Source of the DNA: Tolypeutes matacus
Taxonomy: Eukaryota > Chordata > Mammalia > Cingulata > Chlamyphoridae
Assembly (NCBI GenBank): GCA_026826555.1
Contig: JAKSZT010054304.1
Location: 33,836,485 to 33,900,484 of the forward strand
Length of the DNA: 64,000 nucleotides
Direction: 5' to 3'
The first letter of the stretch is position 1, and each line of letters starts with the position of its first letter. Positions 47,300 to 57,475 of this stretch are shown here, one piece after another. The translations under genes and the position numbers were made by a program. The notes beneath the pieces are model-generated. The model was not told the origin of the DNA. It saw nothing but the letters and a program-made list of their open reading frames with translations, and searched no databases.

Positions 47300-47650
47300 A
47301 AAAATTATTTCAATATTTTAATAATAGGTGATACATTTATAAGATTCATTATTCAAATGATACAAAAGATTATGCTGGGAAAGCTCTTCCTTCCATCCCT
47401 GTTCCTCAGTCATCCAGTATCTCTGCTCAGAGGCAACCACTCACATCAGTTTCTTAAGCATTCCTCCAGAGATCTTTCATGCATATACAAACAAATGCAT
47501 ATTTTATATCAAATTTATAGCATACAATTACATTGTTCTACACCTTGCTTTTTTCACTTAATTTGTTCCATATCAATTTGTAAGAAGATAATTCTTTTTC
47601 TTTTTTACAGTTTAATTTATTCTATTTTTATTCCATTTGTGGCAATATTA
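47300..47650 (-). repeat. L1M-type 3' region, antisense
   Basis: AGAGGCAACCACTCACATCA, TCCTCCAGAGATCTTTCATG, CATATACAAACAAATGCATA, and TGTTCTACACCTTGCTTTTT follow the antisense 3' untranslated text of old L1 families. Confidence 0.7.
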
Positions 47651-47988
47651 TCATTTATAGGCAGTATTTGAATAGAATCCTATCTATGGGCTAGTGAAAT
47701 CTCTTTTCAGTAAAATAAAAGTTTACCAATGTTTTGTTTTAGCATATGTCATTATTACTCAGTGAGTATTTTTTTGGTCTTAAAGGAGATTAGTTCGTAT
47801 CAATTAACCCACTTATTTTTTACTGCTTACTTTACATTTGTTTCTCATCCATCTTAACCATATTTAAATCTTTTAAAAACAGAATATCAAAACCTAAGTC
47901 CTTTCTTTCTAGCATGACACTTTTTTTAAGGATGGAGAAAATTATAGTTCTTATAAAATAAATTTATCAGGTATTCATTCATCTAAAC

Positions 47989-48315
47989 CAGGCATGGCTG
48001 ACTTTGACCCTTGTGCCAAATCCAGCCCACCACATAATTTTGAATAGCCCGTGAGCTAAGCATGTATTTTCCATTTTTAAATGGCTGAAATAACTCAAAA
48101 GAATAATGCTATTTCATGACACATGAAAAATTACATAAAATTCCAATTTCAGTGTCTATAAATAAAGTTTTATTTGAACACAGCCACACTTATTGTCTAT
48201 GACTGCTTTCACACTACATCAGCAGAGCTGAGTAGTTGTCACAGAGACTGTAAGACTCACAAAGCCTAAAATATTTACTCTTTGTCCCTTTACAGAAAAT
48301 GTTTGCCAACTCCTT
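47989..48315 (-). repeat. hAT-Charlie-type DNA transposon
   Basis: Starts CAGGCATGGCTGAC. The interior includes GTGCCAAATCCAGCCCACCA, ATAAAGTTTTATTTGAACAC, CAGCCACACTTATTGTCTAT, GTTGTCACAGAGACTGTAAG, and an end GTTTGCCAACTCCTT, the familiar mammalian Charlie-like text. Flanks ATCTAAAC and TACTAGAC agree at 6 of 8 positions. Confidence 0.75.
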
Positions 48316-48319
48316 TACT

Positions 48320-49005
48320 AGACCAAGTGTTTTCTGAAGCCACAATTAAAACCAAGGCAAGTATTCTTGACTAATATCTTATCCAGTAACATTTTATAGC
48401 TTCATCCATTTATATATTATTCCATACTCCTAGACTTTCTCTCCTTTCCCTGTCTACCTGGAAATTTATTCTTCCCAGGACATGCCTGAAACCCTTCTGA
48501 GCATCTTCTGTGTTCTAGAAACATTTTGTACAAGTGCCTATCAGCACACCTTGCTGTATCAGCACAGTTGCTTTCACATCTGTTCCCCAGGAAGCTAGCA
48601 CTCTTAGAACTGAAAATGTGTTTTCTTCTTCATTGTACCCCAATAACTAAACTAGTACCCATCTTATCTTTAATAGTCAAACATATTAATTCAACAGATG
48701 GATTAGTGGATGAATTATTTTCGTTTACTGATTGAAGGAATAAAATACTCTTCCTTCATTCAGTAAATGTTTGGATAAATGCTTTGTTTGAAACATCATA
48801 CAAGTAATTATAGAGAAGCTTAAATATTGAAAACTTTGTTCCTCCCCTCATGACTTGTACTTAATAAAAAGATGTTCAAGATGTACTTAAATATAAAGAC
48901 AACAGATAAGCCTTAATAAGTGTTATTTTTAAACCCACGTTATGTATTTAGTTACTATTGTTAATTTAAGGGCTTTTTCTGTCATAAAACTCTATAAAAA
49001 AGAAC
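48320..49005. other. Intergenic, nothing recognised
   Basis: No assignment possible. Confidence 0.4.
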
Positions 49006-49009
49006 TCCA

Positions 49010-49106
49010 GAGGAGCAAGTGTAGCTGTGGTTGAGCACCTGAAACTATGTATGAGGTACTGGGTTCAATCCCTGGTACCTCAAACAAAACAAAACAAAAC
49101 AAAAAC
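49010..49106 (+). mobile_element. Monomeric tRNA-derived SINE (DAS-type) with (CAAAA)n tail
   Basis: GTGTAGCTGTGGTTGAGCAC (A-box region), GGTTCAATCC at 49062-49071 (an exact RNA polymerase III B box), CCTGGTACCTC, then CAAAACAAAACAAAAC tail. Same type as 25719-25805. Confidence 0.8.
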
Positions 49107-49109
49107 GGG

Positions 49110-49735
49110 ATTCCAATACCATATTTAGAATGTTTAGAATGTAGAAGAACATCAGTAAATATTTGTTAATAAATGAGTATTGACTTCAAGCATGCATTAT
49201 ACAAGTGCTTCTCAACAATTTTCACACCACTGTACATGTAAAAAATCATGTTATTTTGCCAGGACCATTGGCAAATCACCTCCATGTCTGAGGTGATTAG
49301 GAATGTGGGGCTCTGACAATCCCAGACAAGGATTGCAGGGACCAATATCTAAGCACACCCTTATAGGAAAATTGATAGGAAGAATAAAAAATGTAGAGTC
49401 CTAGTTTTTCACCCTGGATGTTTCAACTTTTTTTTAACATAAATGAGACTGTAGACGGCTCTTTTGTTTGTTTATTTAACACCATCACCTACAACAGTAT
49501 TTTTTAACATGAAACACCATGATTTCAAGCAGAATTGTGGGAAAAAATTCAAAAATAGAATTGAATTTAACTATTAGAGACTTGGATTTCTAGTAGGTGA
49601 AATCATCGTATGTGCTTTTCTTGGTTCCACCTCTATAACTCTTATTTTCAATAGCTAACCTAGTTGCAAAATCTGGGAATGCTGAATTATATTACCTGGC
49701 GAGCAAAAAGAACACATTCAAACACCATAATCATG
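49110..49735. other. Intergenic, nothing recognised
   Basis: AT-rich, unassigned. Confidence 0.4.
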
Positions 49736-49739
49736 TTTT

Positions 49740-50176
49740 CTTTTATCTACTAAAGTCTTCCTCCTGAGCTATCCACTGACTTCCCAGGTTTAGCTCATTC
49801 AACCCCTCCTCTTACACACACCGGCTCTCCACACTCATAGGTATCTTCCTGTTTTTCTCCTCTTCTCTGCCTCTTCCTGCATGTTCTATTATGATTAATG
49901 ACTTCAGAACCTATAAGTTATCCATGCCCAACACTAGAAGACTTACTGAGCCCCCCTCTGCCTCATGTTGTTTAGCAAACCAGCCACCAAGCCATTATTT
50001 TAATCATAAAATGTCTCAGATTGTCCTTTTCTTTCCATCTCCATTGCCACTCTCTTAGTTCAGAACTTCATCTTTTCTTACCAGAGTCTTTTAAAAAAAT
50101 TCCCTGCCTCATTTCCACCTCCTTAAATCAATCTCCACTACTGTAGCCAAAGTGATCTTTAAAAAAAAAAACACAA
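49740..50176 (+). repeat. L2 LINE, left part
   Basis: CTCTTCCTGCATGTTCTATT, CCACTACTGTAGCCAAAGTG and ATCTTTAAAAAAAAAAACAC followed by AAATCC match L2 text up to 'gtgatcttttaaaaacacaaatc'. The L2 appears to resume at 54491, so the material between would be nested insertions. Confidence 0.6.
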
Positions 50177-52251
50177 ATCCACCATCAACCAAGATGGTAG
50201 CTTAAGATGCTCCATGGTGCCTTCCCTCCATAGAATTTTTGAACTACTAGCAAAAAAATTGGCAGAGTCATCTTCCTCAAAACTCCAGGAAACAGTTAAA
50301 GAATTTCAGTAACTGGACAAATGTGGAATCAAGAAAATATACCTTTGAAAAATGGTAGGAGAATCATGTGGTACCCTTGCTGGCCTCTTCCCCAATCCCT
50401 CCCCCATTCCATCCCTGGAGTTTTGTGGAACCAGCCTGTGCTCCCATTGTGAGGCCCTTGCCCTATTATGGAGGAAGTAGAGTAACCCTTATGCATATAT
50501 TAAGGTGCCTGTATGTTGGTGCCAAACTATCAGGTGGCAGTCTGGAAGACTGAACCTGGAAGCTCATCTCAGACTCTCCCTCCAAGAACTTGTCTGAAGA
50601 CAGAAGTAGCTTGTGGACAGCTAAACAGTGTAAGAAACAATTAAGTTAAAACAGCCTGGGACACAGAATTACTTGTTTAAGACAAAATGGAGTCCCTAGA
50701 AAGAGAGAAAGTCTGTTTCATAGGGAGTAGAGAGGGCAGTTGAATTCCTAAATGAGGCAAGTCCTAAGGCCATGAGCAAGTACAAGCCCAGGACAAGACA
50801 GAGGCTCAGAAAATATGGAGCGGACCCTGCACTTCACTTTTGCCTCAGGATGATCTTCTTGATAAGAGGGCTAAACTCTGAAAAAGATCACCAACAAACA
50901 AAAAGCCAAATTTCAAAGACTGTGAAAGGTGTATTTTTGCATTGGTTTGTTTGTTTTTGTTAGCTACTGACACTCAATGAAATCTATGTCATATCATGAT
51001 CTAGATACAAACTTAAGGGATAGGCAGACCAGGGACTAAATCCCAGAGTTAATACATTAAACTATTAAAATGTATATTGTGCAGCAAGAGATTACAAGAC
51101 AAAGAAACAGGAAATGATGGCCCATCCAAAGGAACAAAATAAAAATCCAAAACCATTCATGAAGAGGACCAGACTTTAGACATACTGGACAAAGACTTTT
51201 AAAAAATGATCTTCAATATGCTCAAGGAGATAAAGGAAAATACATAAAAGAACTAAAAGGTATCAGGAAAACAATGAATGAACAATATGAGAATCTCAAT
51301 AAAGAGATATAAATTTTTAAAGGATCCAAGCAGAAACTCTGGAGTTGACAGCAATAAATGAAAAGAAAATTTCCCTAAAAGGTTTCAACATCAGATTAGA
51401 ACTGGCAGAAGAAAGAATCAGTGACGTTAAAGACAAGACAATTTAAATGATCCAGGCTGAGGAACAGAAAGAAAAAAGAATGGGAAACAAAATGAACAGA
51501 GCCTAAGAGACCTGTAGGACACCATCAAGCAGAACAATATATGCATAATGAGAGCTCCAGAAGGAGAAGAAAGAGAGAAAATGGCAGAAGGAATATTCAA
51601 AGAAATAATGGCAGAAAACTTCCCAAATTTAATGAAAGACATGAATATACATATTAAAGAAGCCACCTCCTCCCCACTCCTCCATGGTCTGTTACTCAGG
51701 GGCAGTAAAGGCCACTCCTCATGGAAGGCAGCTGTCAGAAGAAGGTGTAGACATATGCTGGGTTCCAGCCAGGGACAAAGGAGGCTGAACTGGAGCCACC
51801 AATTGAACTAAATCAGACTGCACATTGTGATGATATATGCATATGTTGCCCTCTTCACCCTTCTTTTACAGAGAATCTTCTTTGGGAGGGTATAGTCTTG
51901 TATTCCACTCTCCTCCTCGCTTTCTGCCTTCAGAACTTCAGCAGACTCCCCCTAGGAATCTTTAGCGATTCACCACTGCTCTCCATCCCAGCATCTTCCT
52001 TTCTTCTCCTACCTCTCACTGGCCTCCGCTGCCCACTCTTTCTGCCCTCCTCTGCTGGCCTCTGGATGGTATAGCATTGCCCCTTGGTTCCTGGATGGGA
52101 GCTTGCTCTTCTGGGCACCATTCACCATCTCCAGCTCTGTGCCTTTCATTCCTAAATTGAAGTGTTTACCCCTCTGAGAGGAGAGTTTCTTTTGAACCCA
52201 ATGAAATCCCACTCCTACCCAAAATGCTCATGTGCAGTATTAAAGGAAGTT

Positions 52252-52502
52252 AGGCAGTGCATGCTGGAGATTGGCTGGTACCTGCCTCCTGCCTCATGGC
52301 TAGGAAGAGGTCCAGACTCTCTGGAGCAAGGTGGAGGCTAGGCAGTGCATGCTGGGGTTAGGCTGGTATCTGCCTCAGGGCTGGGAAGAGGTCTAGACTC
52401 CCTGGGACAAGCCAGAGGCTGGGCAGTGCAGGCTTCTATTTGGCTTGTACCCACCTCAGGGCTGAAAGGAAGTCCAGACTCTCTGGGGCAGGCTGGAGGC
52501 TG
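52252..52502 (-). repeat. Tandem repeat, three units of 88/81/81 bp, inside the ERVL gag region
   Basis: Units start at 52252, 52340 and 52421 with (A/G)GGCAGTGCA. Each carries GGCTGG/TTGG, CTGCCTCAGGGCTGG, AGAGGTC.AGACTC and CTGGGGCA-type blocks. Two units are exactly 81 bp, 27 codons. On the minus strand (52338-52535) this gives a repeated proline-rich peptide with the core ACPRES followed by SPE and TS. The third unit has a 7-bp indel that breaks the frame. Confidence 0.8.
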
Positions 52503-52729
52503 GATGATACAAAGTTGACAAGGTATGGTCTCCACAGGGCATGCCTTTGCAGGTTTATCAGGTAAAGTCTCAGTAGAATTTAGGGTTCCAATGTCCCCGC
52601 CAGTATTATCATGATCCCATATGTCTCCATCTCAATCCTTGGGGTTCCACTCCTTTCCAATCAATGCCTTCACTTTAATTGCAGAAACCCTGCAAGGTTG
52701 AGATTTTAGTTTTCTTGTAATTCTGCTAC

Positions 52730-53167
52730 TCATACAATGAGAGTCTGGGTTTGATTCTCAGATATCTCAAGTCTGTGGCTACAGGAGACAAGATTTTCTT
52801 TCAAGGCACACTTAGAAACTTTCATATCATTCATGCGGCATTTAAGTTTCAAATTTGAAGACTTTAGCTCATCTCTTTCTTTTGTAACTGTATTTAGAGT
52901 ATCTAGGAGGAGCCAGCCAACATCATTGTATTTTTTTACTCCACAAAATTCTGTTAAGGTGTTGAAAACACTCTCACCCAGATCCTTGCTTCTTATAAGC
53001 ATGGAAGTAGAGGAATCCAGTGATGCTATTTTGCGTATCTCTTTTGCCAGCTCACGCCGTGGACTGTTAGCAACCTCATTATTGGAAAGGGAGTCATTAG
53101 TATCCCTGAGTCCAATTAGAGTAGAGAGCCAATTACAAAACTCCCAGAACCACCTCAGACTTCCCAT
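52730..53167 (-). pseudogene. ERVL gag N-terminal fragment, frame still open (145 codons)
   Basis: Gag is the structural polyprotein that builds retroviral particles. This frame starts at an ATG 24 nt beyond the primer-binding site region, with MGSLRWFWEFCNWLS, and continues to a stop after ENQTQTLIV. The N-terminus is tryptophan-rich. The C-terminal half (about residues 85-140) is charged and heptad-like, reading as coiled coil. Glycine at position 2 could be myristoylated, but the usual Ser/Thr at position 6 is absent. The downstream capsid and nucleocapsid parts are degraded or missing. No function is implied: an open frame this short can survive by chance. Confidence 0.6.
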
Positions 53168-53190
53168 GTTTAAGACTCTGTTCCTCAAGA

Positions 53191-53206
53191 ACCACTCCCG
53201 GTACCA
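53191..53206 (-). promoter_or_regulatory. Retroviral primer-binding site, tRNA-Leu type
   Basis: Minus sense TGGTACCGGGAGTGGT, three bases downstream of the LTR end. It is complementary, with one mismatch, to a tRNA-Leu 3' end (CCACTCCTGGTACCA-type). tRNA-Leu priming is the defining feature of ERVL. Confidence 0.7.
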
Positions 53207-53209
53207 AGC

Positions 53210-53661
53210 TGTATTAGTCAGGGTTCTCTCGGGAAACAGAATCAACAGGAGATATCTGTCAATAATATGAGATTTTATAAGAGTCTCTCACATGACCATG
53301 GTAATGCACAAGTCCAGGTTCTGCAGGCAGACTACAAACCAGGGGCTCCAATGAAAGTCCAATGAAAGGTCCTTGATGAGTTTTTAGGAGAAGTTGGCTG
53401 TCCAAAGACGAGCTGCAAAATTCTCTCTGAATGTTGAAATCACTTCCCCTTTTAAGACATTCAACTGATTGGATAAAAGCATCATCCATTGCTGATGCAA
53501 TCTCCCTGATTGATGCAGATGTAATCAGCTATCCACGCAGTAAACACACGGGTGACCAAAGTCCATAAATGCTCTTGTATTACAATTAGCCCAGTGCTTG
53601 CTGGACCAAACACCTGGACACAATTACCAGACCAAGTTGACACATTAGCCTAACCATCACA
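53210..53661 (-). mobile_element. ERVL-type LTR (5' LTR of the minus-strand provirus)
   Basis: In the minus sense it starts TGTGATGGTTAGGCTAATGT and ends CCCTGACTAATACA, the MLT2/ERVL-like LTR layout. A 452-bp element. A second member at 62399-62854 aligns along its length. Confidence 0.8.
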
Positions 53662-54015
53662 GAGGGTAAACTTGAAAAGAATCATGCTCAGACACATAAT
53701 AGTCAAACTGTTGAATGCCAAGGACAAGGAGAGTGTTCTGAAAGCTGCAAGAGAAAAGCAACGTTTGTACACGGGAGTCCCAAATAGATTAAGTGCAGAT
53801 TTCTCATCAGAAAACATGAAAGCAAGACAGTAGGATGAAATATTTAAAGTGCTAAAAAAATGACTAACCAAGTATTTTATATCTAAGACTTTCTTTCAAA
53901 AATGAGAGAGCAATTAAGACATTTTCAAGAGCTTTTGTTCCTTCTTCCTACAAAAGTTGTTCATGATTCTACCAAACCAGCTTAGTAGAAATCTTTTTCC
54001 ATCAAGAGTAGACTC

Positions 54016-54478
54016 TTGTGATGATGGTAGCACAACATTGGGAATGCAGTTGACAGCACTGAAATATATATCTGAATATGATTAAATGGGGAAATATTAG
54101 ATTGTATATATGGTAACAGAATAAAAATTGTTTAAAAAATCCATGGTACTGCACTACACAGACAGTGAACCATAAGTTAAATCATGGACTTTAATTAATA
54201 GTACAATTATAAAAAATGTTCTGTCATCAATTGTAACAAATGTTCCACACCAATGCAAGGTGTTGTGGTAGGGTGTTATATGGGAATTCTGGATTTTATG
54301 CATGATTGTTCTGCAAACTCATGATTTCTCTTAAATAAAGAAAAGTAATAAAAAAATAATTTTTAAAATGGAACCATAAAAAGGATGGTATGTGGGAACC
54401 CTGTATTTTATGCATGATTTGTCTGTAAACCTCAACTTCTTGAATGAAAAAAAAAACTGGAAAAAAAAAAAAAAAAAA
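54016..54478 (+). mobile_element. L1-type 3' end insertion with exact 12-bp target duplication
   Basis: Flanked by identical AAGAGTAGACTC (54004-54015 and 54479-54490), with a terminal A tract of about 19. Inside, CATCAATTGTAACAAATGTT, GGTGTTGTGGTAGGGTGTTA and TATGGGAATTCTGG form the shared 3' module. A second, shorter version (TGTGGGAACCCTGTATTTTA, CATGATTTGTCTGTAAACC) follows after an internal A-rich stretch, so the 3' terminus is present twice in tandem. Confidence 0.85.
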
Positions 54479-54490
54479 AAGAGTAGACTC

Positions 54491-54640
54491 AAGAACTACT
54501 TCCTTGGTGGAACTTTCCCTCAGCACCCCAGACTGGCTAATTACTTCTTTGTAACAGAGGCTGTGTGTGTTCTACCCATATCCCCTAGCCTTTTTCTTCT
54601 TCAGAGCATCCAGGCCTGCTTTCCAACTGCCAGTATCTGC
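54491..54640 (+). repeat. L2 LINE, right part
   Basis: CTACTTCCTTGGTGGAACTT, CCCTCAGCACCCCAGACTGG and TCTTTGTAACAGAGGCTGTG fit the L2 segment that should follow 49740-50176. Confidence 0.55.
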
Positions 54641-54649
54641 ATTTAAAAA

Positions 54650-56215
54650 AAAATTTTTTAAGATACTTAGATTAGACAAATGTCACATAAAAAACATAGG
54701 CGATTCCCATATGCCCCACTCCCCACACCTCCCACATTTTTCCACATTAACAACATCCTTCACTACTGAGGTACATTCATTGCAAATGATGTGGAACATT
54801 GCTACTAAAAAGTTTACATTGTAGCTTACACTCTCTCCCACCCAATATTGTAGGTTATGGCAAGATATATAATGGTCTGCATTTGTCATTGCAATGTTAT
54901 TTAGGACAATTCCCAAGTCCTGAAAATGTCCCTGTTTTACACCTGTTTTTCCATCTCACTGCCTTCAGAACCTCCAGTGGCTACTGCCTCCAAATCAATA
55001 ATATAATTTCTTCCATTGTTAGAATCACAATAAGTCTATAGTAGAATACCAATAAGTCTACTTTAGTCCATAGTTCATTCCCCAATCCTGAGGATTCTGG
55101 GATGGTGACGTCCACCCTACCTCTAATTGAGAGGGGGCTTTGATCCCATATGGTTGATAGATGGGACTCTCCTGCTTGCAGTTGTAGATTCTTCAGTTCC
55201 TTGATATGGTAGTTGTCCATCCTCACCTCCTTGTTAGTTGCCCTGGGTGAGACCAATGAACTAGGGAGTAGGTGTTGCAACTCTGTTGAGATTCAGGGCC
55301 CAGATGGCACATGGACAGTCCAAAATTTTTAGTTTCTTGGACATACACATACCAACTCTAGTACTAATTATAGGTTCAAATAGAAGGACAGTAGGGAAAC
55401 CACAACTGAGTCCAACTCTTTCACACTGGGGAGCATAATTTCCAAAGTAGGGCCCACTGGCAAGGAACCAAACTCCTGAGCTATCTGCCCTGACTATATG
55501 TCTCCACAGCCCTCAGGAGCCCCGCTATTTAGGGTAATATCTACTTTGGTAGTCAATGAGATCCTGCTGAGACATGAATAAGTGTAACTTCTGGAATGAC
55601 CTCCCGACTCACTTTGAAGTCTTTTAGTCATATAAACTCATTTGTCTTTACCTTTTCCCCCTTTTATCAAGGTCTTTTTCCAGTTGCACTGCTAGTTCGT
55701 GCTTGATAGTAATCCCTCTATGCCAGAGAGGCTCATCTCCAAGAGTCATGTCCCACACTGGGGGTGGATGGGGGTGGTAATGTATTTAATATGCTGAGTT
55801 CAGCTTAGAGAGAGGCCACATTTGAGCAACAAGGAGGCTCCCAGGAGGCAATTCTTAGGCACCCTATAATACTAGGCTAAGTTTCAGTTTCAAGAGTAAA
55901 GGTTCATAAGCACAGTCATCACTATCAAGGGCCCATCAATGGGCCATCCTTCTTCACTAGCCATTGCCCTCGTACTCGGGGATTCTTGCTGATCCATTAG
56001 AGAACGTGGTAGAACTTACCAGGATGGGAATTTGATATTCCTTTGGTTATGGTGTGAATCTCCACACACTGTGATCATGCCCCATAAACATTTGAACACA
56101 TATATATGCCATAAATGTATGTCCAGGTGAGCTTCCTCCCATGTATCCCTCATCACTGAAACCTCGCCCCAATGATCCTCCCCTGCCACAGTTATAATCG
56201 TTCTGTGGTCCAAAA
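54650..56215 (-). mobile_element. Longest copy of the recurring poly(A) repeat family
   Basis: Minus sense ends in an A-rich tail (plus 54645-54665). Plus text from CATAGGCGATTCCCATATGC, through TTAACAACATCCTTCACTAC, TCTAATTGAGAGGGGGCTTT, ACACTGGGGAGCATAATTTC and GAGAGAGGCCACATTTGAGC, matches the other copies. It extends about 400 bp further 5' than the 39200 copy, to ATTATAACTGTGGCAGG in the minus sense, where a short open frame lies (56016-56213). No reverse transcriptase motif is visible. Confidence 0.75.
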
Positions 56216-56287
56216 TGTGTTCAAAAATGAAGCCAATAAAATAGCCAGATACAATTAATAAGAAAATGAAATAATAATGATTGTTTT

Positions 56288-56326
56288 AAAAATAAGAAAT
56301 AAAATAAAATAAAATAAATAAATAAA
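56288..56326 (+). repeat. (AAAAT)n / (AAAT)n microsatellite
   Basis: AAATAAAATAAAATAAAATA followed by AATAAATAAAAA. Confidence 0.85.
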
Positions 56327-56459
56327 AATTTGGGGTAATAAAAAATAATGAAAAAATATTTTTTTAAAATTTCCTTGATATTTTGCCTTTTATCACTGTA
56401 AGATCTGTTGTCATATATGTACAGTGACATTTTCTTCCATTTATTGCCCCAGTGTCCTA

Positions 56460-57475
56460 CTTTTTTCATTTTGTCCTCATAGAAGTTTTAGGTTACAGAA
56501 AAGTCACGTACCGAATACAGGGGACTCCCATATACACAACATCCTCCCCCTTTTTCCCCTTCTCTATTAATAGCATTTTATATGTGGATGGTACATTTGT
56601 TACAATTGATGTACATATATTGAAATATAGCTACCAATCATGGTCAATGGTTTATATTATGGTTTATATTTTGGACCATACACTTTTATAAACTTTGATG
56701 CAATTCAACATGACCTGTATCCATCATAGCAAGATCAAGGAGAACACTTGCATTGCCCCCAAAATGACCTCTGTTCCATCTATTCTATTCCTCCCTCCCC
56801 CTCCATTTGGAACCCACAGCAACCACCAGGCTTCACTCCTTGAAGGACAAGAGTCATAGTTACTTGCCACAACACTTGAGGGCTTGACGCACTCATCTGT
56901 CCTCCCTTATTAGGCACCATCCATGCTCTGAGATAGCCCTGCCCTTCTATTTGAGAACATAGCAGGTGTCCCCAGGATGGGAGTTCAACACCTTTCCGCT
57001 CATTATATGGGTCTCCACCCACTGATATAACACACGATAAACACTCACACACTCCTTAGAAGCCTGCCCCAGGTGTGCCCTGTCCCGGATGCCCCCTACT
57101 TCCAACACCCCAAACCAGCAACCCTCACTCACCATATTGCCAGAAGAGCATTCTCGACATTGTAGTTTCACCCATGTACCCGGCAATCCCCAGTGTTCAC
57201 CTGCTTCTTCCCCCAACCTTCCCCCCAGTTCAATGGACAGTCCAACCCACTCTCTCCACCCCCCCCGACAAACCAGCACCACCCAACCCAACAGTATCAT
57301 TACACCACTGTCATGCCCCTCCACTGTACAACTGCACACTTCCACCTTATCATAGATTTTGCCCATGTGGGCCTTGGCTCATAATCTTCTTCTCCCTTTC
57401 TTGCCTGTACATCAAGCCTGAGTTGCCTGACATGAACATCTCCAGGAGTGGTTTGAACCAATGACTGACAGAAAT
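56460..57475 (-). mobile_element. Diverged relative of the same poly(A) repeat family
   Basis: Plus text GGGGACTCCCATATACACAA, TGGTACATTTGTTACAATTG, GTCAATGGTTTATATTATGG, and further on CCCAGGATGGGAGTTCAACA parallels 54690-56050 in order but not closely. It probably represents a separate subfamily. The C-rich block 57070-57300 is unusual and gives long incidental frames on both strands. Confidence 0.6.

Larger units (their letters stand above)
51664..53661 (-). mobile_element. ERVL-type provirus fragment (5' LTR, primer-binding site, partial gag)
   Basis: On the minus strand: LTR 53661-53210, a tRNA-Leu-like primer-binding site, then a gag-like frame (53167-52730), a tandem-repeat region (52502-52252) and further degraded text to about 51664. 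There is no pol, env or 3' LTR, so the provirus is truncated. It interrupts the HAL1 ORF1 region: the text before 51664 and after 53661 is continuous in HAL1. ERVL (class III) elements lack env and are old in placental mammals. ERVL gag is also the family from which the mouse restriction gene Fv1 arose. Confidence 0.72.
50180..53940 (+). mobile_element. HAL1/L1 ORF1-type element, split by an ERVL fragment
   Basis: Segments 50180-51663 and 53662-about 53940. An ORF1-like protein is readable in pieces: near 51548 RAPEGEEREKMAEGIFKEI and AENFPNLMKDMN, and after the insert HNSQTVECQGQ-frame-shifted text matching 'KLSKAKDKERILKAAREK', as remembered, at about 53700-53760. The order and A-rich plus strand fit HAL1 or an L1M ORF1. 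ORF1 proteins bind RNA and package the L1 particle. Here it is broken by stops and by the ERVL insertion. No ORF2 follows, which favours HAL1. Confidence 0.7.

Noticed and set aside
56947..57464. Overlapping 139- and 129-codon frames
   Set aside because: Both come from a compositionally biased C-rich block of a repeat copy.
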